Below, in pieces: positions 61,048-64,000 of a DNA stretch of 64,000 nucleotides; the stretch's first letter is position 1; each line of letters opens with the position of its first letter. This stretch comes from W11650 sp963545585 (GTDB taxonomy: Bacteria; Bacillota; Clostridia; Lachnospirales; Vallitaleaceae), in NCBI GenBank assembly GCA_963545585.1, contig CAUUKX010000002.1, positions 3,629-67,628 of the forward strand, given 5' to 3'. A program made the translations under genes and the position numbers. The notes beneath the pieces were generated by a model that worked only from the letters and a program-made list of their open reading frames with translations, was not told the DNA's origin and did not search any database.

Positions 61048-62340
61048 ATGAATCAGATAGAAAAAAGTTTTAAAAAATATAGGCTTTTTCTCATCGCTGG
61101 AGCGGCAGCACTTTGTTTGGCGGCTTGTCAGCCTGTGGCTAAAAATGAACCGGAAAAACCGGTAGGCGAAGTGGACAAACCGGTAGAAAAGCCAGCGACT
61201 GAAAAGGCAGATGAGCAGCCAAAAGAAAGCAAGATACCAGACGAAAAACCAGCAGAAACAGAAAAAAACGATGAACCAAAGGAAGAAAAGCCGGAAGAAA
61301 AAGCAGAAGAAAAAGTATCTTCCCGCCAGTCGGCACTGATGCTGGAATATACAGGAAAGCCATGGTCGCCGGAGTTAGAGGAAGCGTTGAAAGATTTGGA
61401 TTTTTCCGGATATGGCTTTGATGTCAATCGTCCGGTTCAGATTCAGGATATCAATAATTTATATGTACTGGCCAATAAAGCCAATTATTTTCCGGAATAC
61501 TTTGAGCCGATTGAACTGGTAGAGCCGCAGTCAAAGCATGCCGGTAATATCACCCGGCGCAAGCTGCGCAAAGTGGCGGCCGATGCCATCGATCGACTAC
61601 TGGCAGCAGCTCGGGCGGAAGGACTTGATATTCAGACAGTTTCCGGCTACCGGACGATTGCCTATCAAAAAATACTGTATCAGGCGAATGTGGAGCGGCA
61701 AGGCGTGGTACTGGCCAATCAGTACAGTTCCAAACCCGGTCATAGTGAGCATCATACCGGGTTATGTATGGATGTCAGCTCGCCCAGTGTCGGCTTTGAC
61801 CTGATTGAAGAGTATATTGATAAAAAAGAGGGCAAATGGCTGGCAGAAAATGTGCATAAATATGGTTTCATTATTCGTTATCCCAAGGGTAAGGAAGAAT
61901 GGACGGGCTATAGCTATGAGCCTTGGCATATTCGCTATCTGGGAGAACCGCTAGCGGCATATTTGTATGAAACCGGACTTTGCTATGAGGAATTTTTGGG
62001 CTTGCAGCAGGGAAAACGTCCGGAAGAAATAAGAATTCGTTGGGAAACGCCGGAAAATGCCCAGACTAAGTTTCAATCAGCCCCGGTGCAAAGCCCCGCG
62101 CCGGTTAGTCCGGCACCGGTTGAGAATGTGCCGCAGGTGCAGGAAACTGCACCGATGACACCGATTGCACCGGCAGAACATCCGGCTCCGGCAGAGAATA
62201 TAATGCCAAGCACCGACCCGGCTCAGTCTGCTCCGGCTGCCCCGGCGGAAAACTCTGCTCCGGCAGAGAATGCAACGCCAAGTGCTGCTCCGGGACAGGC
62301 AGACCCAGCGGAAGGACAAGCGGAAAAACCTATGCCCTGA
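61048..62340 (+). CDS. VanY-type D-alanyl-D-alanine carboxypeptidase lipoprotein
   Basis: Peptidoglycan-trimming LAS-family zinc peptidase. The 430 residues start with a lipoprotein signal (LFLIAGAAALCLAAC; lipobox LAAC, Cys26-27). A Lys/Glu/Pro-rich linker (30-90) leads to the catalytic domain: SGYRTIAYQKILYQ, SKPGHSEHHTGLCMDVSSP (zinc His and Asp in a slightly unusual HHTGLCMD) and EPWHIRYLG (catalytic Glu and zinc His). The C-terminus is a Pro/Ala repeat tail (about 345-430, APAENxxPS units). AAAGGAAAAAAG precedes ATG. It would act at the outer membrane face on the cell wall. Confidence 0.92.
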   Translation: MNQIEKSFKKYRLFLIAGAAALCLAACQPVAKNEPEKPVGEVDKPVEKPATEKADEQPKESKIPDEKPAETEKNDEPKEEKPEEKAEEKVSSRQSALMLEYTGKPWSPELEEALKDLDFSGYGFDVNRPVQIQDINNLYVLANKANYFPEYFEPIELVEPQSKHAGNITRRKLRKVAADAIDRLLAAARAEGLDIQTVSGYRTIAYQKILYQANVERQGVVLANQYSSKPGHSEHHTGLCMDVSSPSVGFDLIEEYIDKKEGKWLAENVHKYGFIIRYPKGKEEWTGYSYEPWHIRYLGEPLAAYLYETGLCYEEFLGLQQGKRPEEIRIRWETPENAQTKFQSAPVQSPAPVSPAPVENVPQVQETAPMTPIAPAEHPAPAENIMPSTDPAQSAPAAPAENSAPAENATPSAAPGQADPAEGQAEKPMP

Positions 62341-62397
62341 GCTTCTTGGCGGAATGGAGAAATTACTCATAGATGACAAGAAAATGGAGAAAATCAT

Positions 62398-63458
62398 ATG
62401 TTTTGTAAAGAATGCGGCGGCGAAATAAAGCCGACAGACCGTTTCTGTATGCGCTGCGGCGAGCCGAATGCTGATGTGAATGTAGCCTTTGATGCAAGCA
62501 ATCCTAATGCCGACTGGACTGCGGGCTTTCCGCTTGACAGTCCATCTCTTAAGACCGGATTTGGCGGCGGACAGTCGGCTATAGCCGGCAGGCTAAAGTT
62601 GCTTTTGGAGTGGCTTTTGGTCAGAAAAAAAGTGGCATTTGTATGCGGCGTACTATTGGCGGTGATTCTTGTATTTACGCTTAGTCGGAGCTTTATGACC
62701 GGCGGACAGAGCGGGATGGGGATTGGCTTTACCAAAGGCATTGGCCAAATAGGAAAATGGAAAAGCTTTTTTAACAATAGCAGACAATTCTCAATGTCGG
62801 AAATGTATCTAACGAATAAAATGGGCCAAAGAATATCTAAGGTATATCACTTGATTGGTCCTTGGCGGGAAGGGAAGGCACTTGCTCTGAAGGTGGAGGG
62901 AGATATCGTTAAAGAAGATATTTCTTCTGTTACAGTCAGCTACATTAATACATCCGGCAAGGAGATTTACAGTTATTCCTTGAGTAAGGATGATTTTTCT
63001 AAAATAAGGTCACAATATCATTGGGACTGGAGTGAGGCAATAGATGCTTTAGGCTTTTGTGAGAATCGAGCGGCTATTTTTAGGGATGGCTTGTATGGTT
63101 TTATTGATGAAAAGGGTAAGGAAGTAGTGCCGGCTCGCTACGAAAGGACATTCCCGTTTCGAGAGGGATTGGCCAGGGTATGCCGAGATGAGAGCTGGGG
63201 CTATATAGATGTTAAGGGCAAAGAAGTGATTGCCTGTCAATATGAGGATACAGGGGGATTTGAGGACGGCTTAGCCGCCGTCAAAAGAGATGGATTGTGG
63301 GGCTATATAGATACTAAGGGCAAAGAAGTGATTGCCTGTCAATATGAGGATACATGGGGATTTTGGGAAGGCTTAGCCGCCGTCAAAAGAGATGGCTTGT
63401 GGGGCTATATAGATGCTAAGGGCAAAGAAGTGATTGCCTGTCAATATGAGGATACATG
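62398..63458 (+). pseudogene. Zinc-ribbon/WG-repeat membrane protein gene interrupted by an insertion sequence
   Basis: The gene encodes a zinc ribbon (Cys3, Cys6, Cys17, Cys20), a membrane helix (VAFVCGVLLAVILVFTLS, about 76-95), an outer linker and WG repeats (from about residue 210). The repeats are almost identical at DNA level with an exact 102-bp period (units from 63199, 63301 and 63403). After GATACATG (63458) homology to the repeat stops and IS sequence begins, adding a foreign tail (LSFRRFIHRSSF) to a stop at 63561. The protein is truncated and its 3' part must lie beyond the insertion. Confidence 0.85.
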
Positions 63459-64000
63459 CTTGAGTTTCCGCAGATTTATCCACAGGTCATCATTTTTAAG
63501 ATTCCTTCATCAACAAATTTCAAAAAATAGCAAAAATATAAGGAATCTTATTCCTTTTTGATGTAAAATTAAGCTATCAACCAAAAACCTTACTAAACAA
63601 AAAGAAAGGAGATTCCTTATGTCCCATTTTACATCAAACACCTATACTTTGAAAAGAAAAATTTTAGCATTTACCAATAAAATTTCAAAAAATCTCTCTA
63701 AGCCCGAAAGAAAGTTTACCGCCGACATTACTTATGGCATGTTAGCTTCCGGAAGTTGTCTGCTCACCGACGTTTGCGACCAGCTTCATGAGCCCTCTAA
63801 AAAGATAAATGTGGTTGACCGTTTATCCCGACATCTGGAAAAAGGAACTCCGAGACCTTCTCTTTCTGCCTATCTACAGCAGATTAAAAAATGGGTGCCG
63901 GCTCATCCTGTCATTCACATCGATGACACGGATGTGGTTAAGCCAGACGGCTACAAATTCGAAGCTCTCGGAATTGTCCGCGATGGCTCGGAAAGCACTT
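63459..64000 (+). mobile_element. Insertion sequence, left part (runs off the window)
   Basis: Begins at the junction where the WG repeat DNA breaks off. Before the transposase it has a perfect 10-bp inverted repeat AAGATTCCTT (63498-63507) / AAGGAATCTT (63540-63549), possibly a hairpin that limits read-through transcription into the element. The exact end and target-site duplication cannot be set because the right end is outside the window. Confidence 0.85.
63619..64000 (+). CDS. DDE transposase (IS4-like), 5' part
   Basis: The frame is open from ATG 63619 to the window end (127 codons), with AAAGGAG 8 nt upstream. It begins MSHFTSNTYTLKRKILAFTN and contains KPERKFTADITYGMLASGS and a probable first catalytic aspartate in VIHIDDTDVVKPDGYKFEAL. 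The pattern fits IS4-type/ISLre2-like DDE transposases; the exact IS family cannot be given from this part. Codon use (more C/T-rich codons such as CTC, TCC) differs from the genes before it. Confidence 0.85.
   Translation, partial: MSHFTSNTYTLKRKILAFTNKISKNLSKPERKFTADITYGMLASGSCLLTDVCDQLHEPSKKINVVDRLSRHLEKGTPRPSLSAYLQQIKKWVPAHPVIHIDDTDVVKPDGYKFEALGIVRDGSEST

Noticed and set aside
63199..63458. CRISPR-like or satellite repeat
   Set aside because: The 102-bp period is 34 codons in frame and encodes WG units within a gene.
1..64000. tRNA or rRNA genes
   Set aside because: No cloverleaf with a GGTTCGAATC-like T arm and CCA-type end, and no rRNA sequence, was noticed in the intergenic stretches.

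Overview
The window is a bacterial chromosome segment of moderate GC content. It has strong GGAGG-type ribosome binding sites and several GTG/TTG starts. Gene order and families (smc-ftsY, dprA-topA-codY-flgB, FliY as a CheC-FliN fusion, CheC/CheD, FlbD, SwrB-like and DUF342 proteins, WG-repeat and SLH proteins) point to a motile Firmicute, most likely a Clostridia-class anaerobe. The sequence alone does not allow a species call.

Region 1 (1-11.3 kb) is housekeeping: the 3' part of smc, ftsY, a small membrane-protein gene, a ComM/YifB AAA+ ATPase, dprA, topA and codY. It resembles the Bacillus dprA-topA-trmFO-xerC-hslVU-codY-flgB order, but trmFO, xerC and hslVU are absent between topA and codY.

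Region 2 (11.3-44.8 kb) is a near-complete fla/che locus on the + strand: flgB-flgC-fliE-fliF-fliG-fliH-fliI-fliJ-motE-like-fliK-flgD-flg_new-flgE, then a terminator and a sigma-A-type promoter, then flbD-motA-motB-fliL-fliM-fliY-cheY-fliO-fliP-fliQ-fliR-flhB-flhA-flhF-flhG-pilZ-cheB-cheA-cheW-cheC-cheD-(small membrane protein)-fliA-DUF342-(small ORF)-SwrB-like, then a terminator. These genes build the basal body, export gate, hook, stator and C-ring, set flagellar number and placement, run chemotaxis signalling, and encode the sigma-28 factor for late genes. No flagellin, cheR or chemoreceptor gene is present here.

Region 3 (44.8-48.1 kb) holds short imperfect tandem repeats, a membrane-anchored acidic protein, a compact Fst/par-like type I toxin-antitoxin locus (a 31-residue hydrophobic toxin on the minus strand facing a predicted antitoxin RNA on the plus strand, with a shared terminator and a duplicated start-region sequence), and a secreted WG-repeat protein. 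A 450-bp divergent control region carries matching palindromes.

Region 4 (48.1-64 kb) is accessory. It contains an AT-rich 1067-residue SF1 helicase with a CxxCx5C cluster, a giant WG-repeat/SLH surface protein, a run of zinc-ribbon membrane proteins, a VanY-type D,D-carboxypeptidase lipoprotein, and a zinc-ribbon/WG gene cut by an insertion sequence that runs off the window end.

A ~152-bp palindromic, multi-hairpin repeat occurs twice (6253-6405 and 51317-51468), each time just after a stop codon, and a possible decayed third copy lies between fliH and fliI. This repeat and the toxin-antitoxin locus are the most interesting non-coding features.
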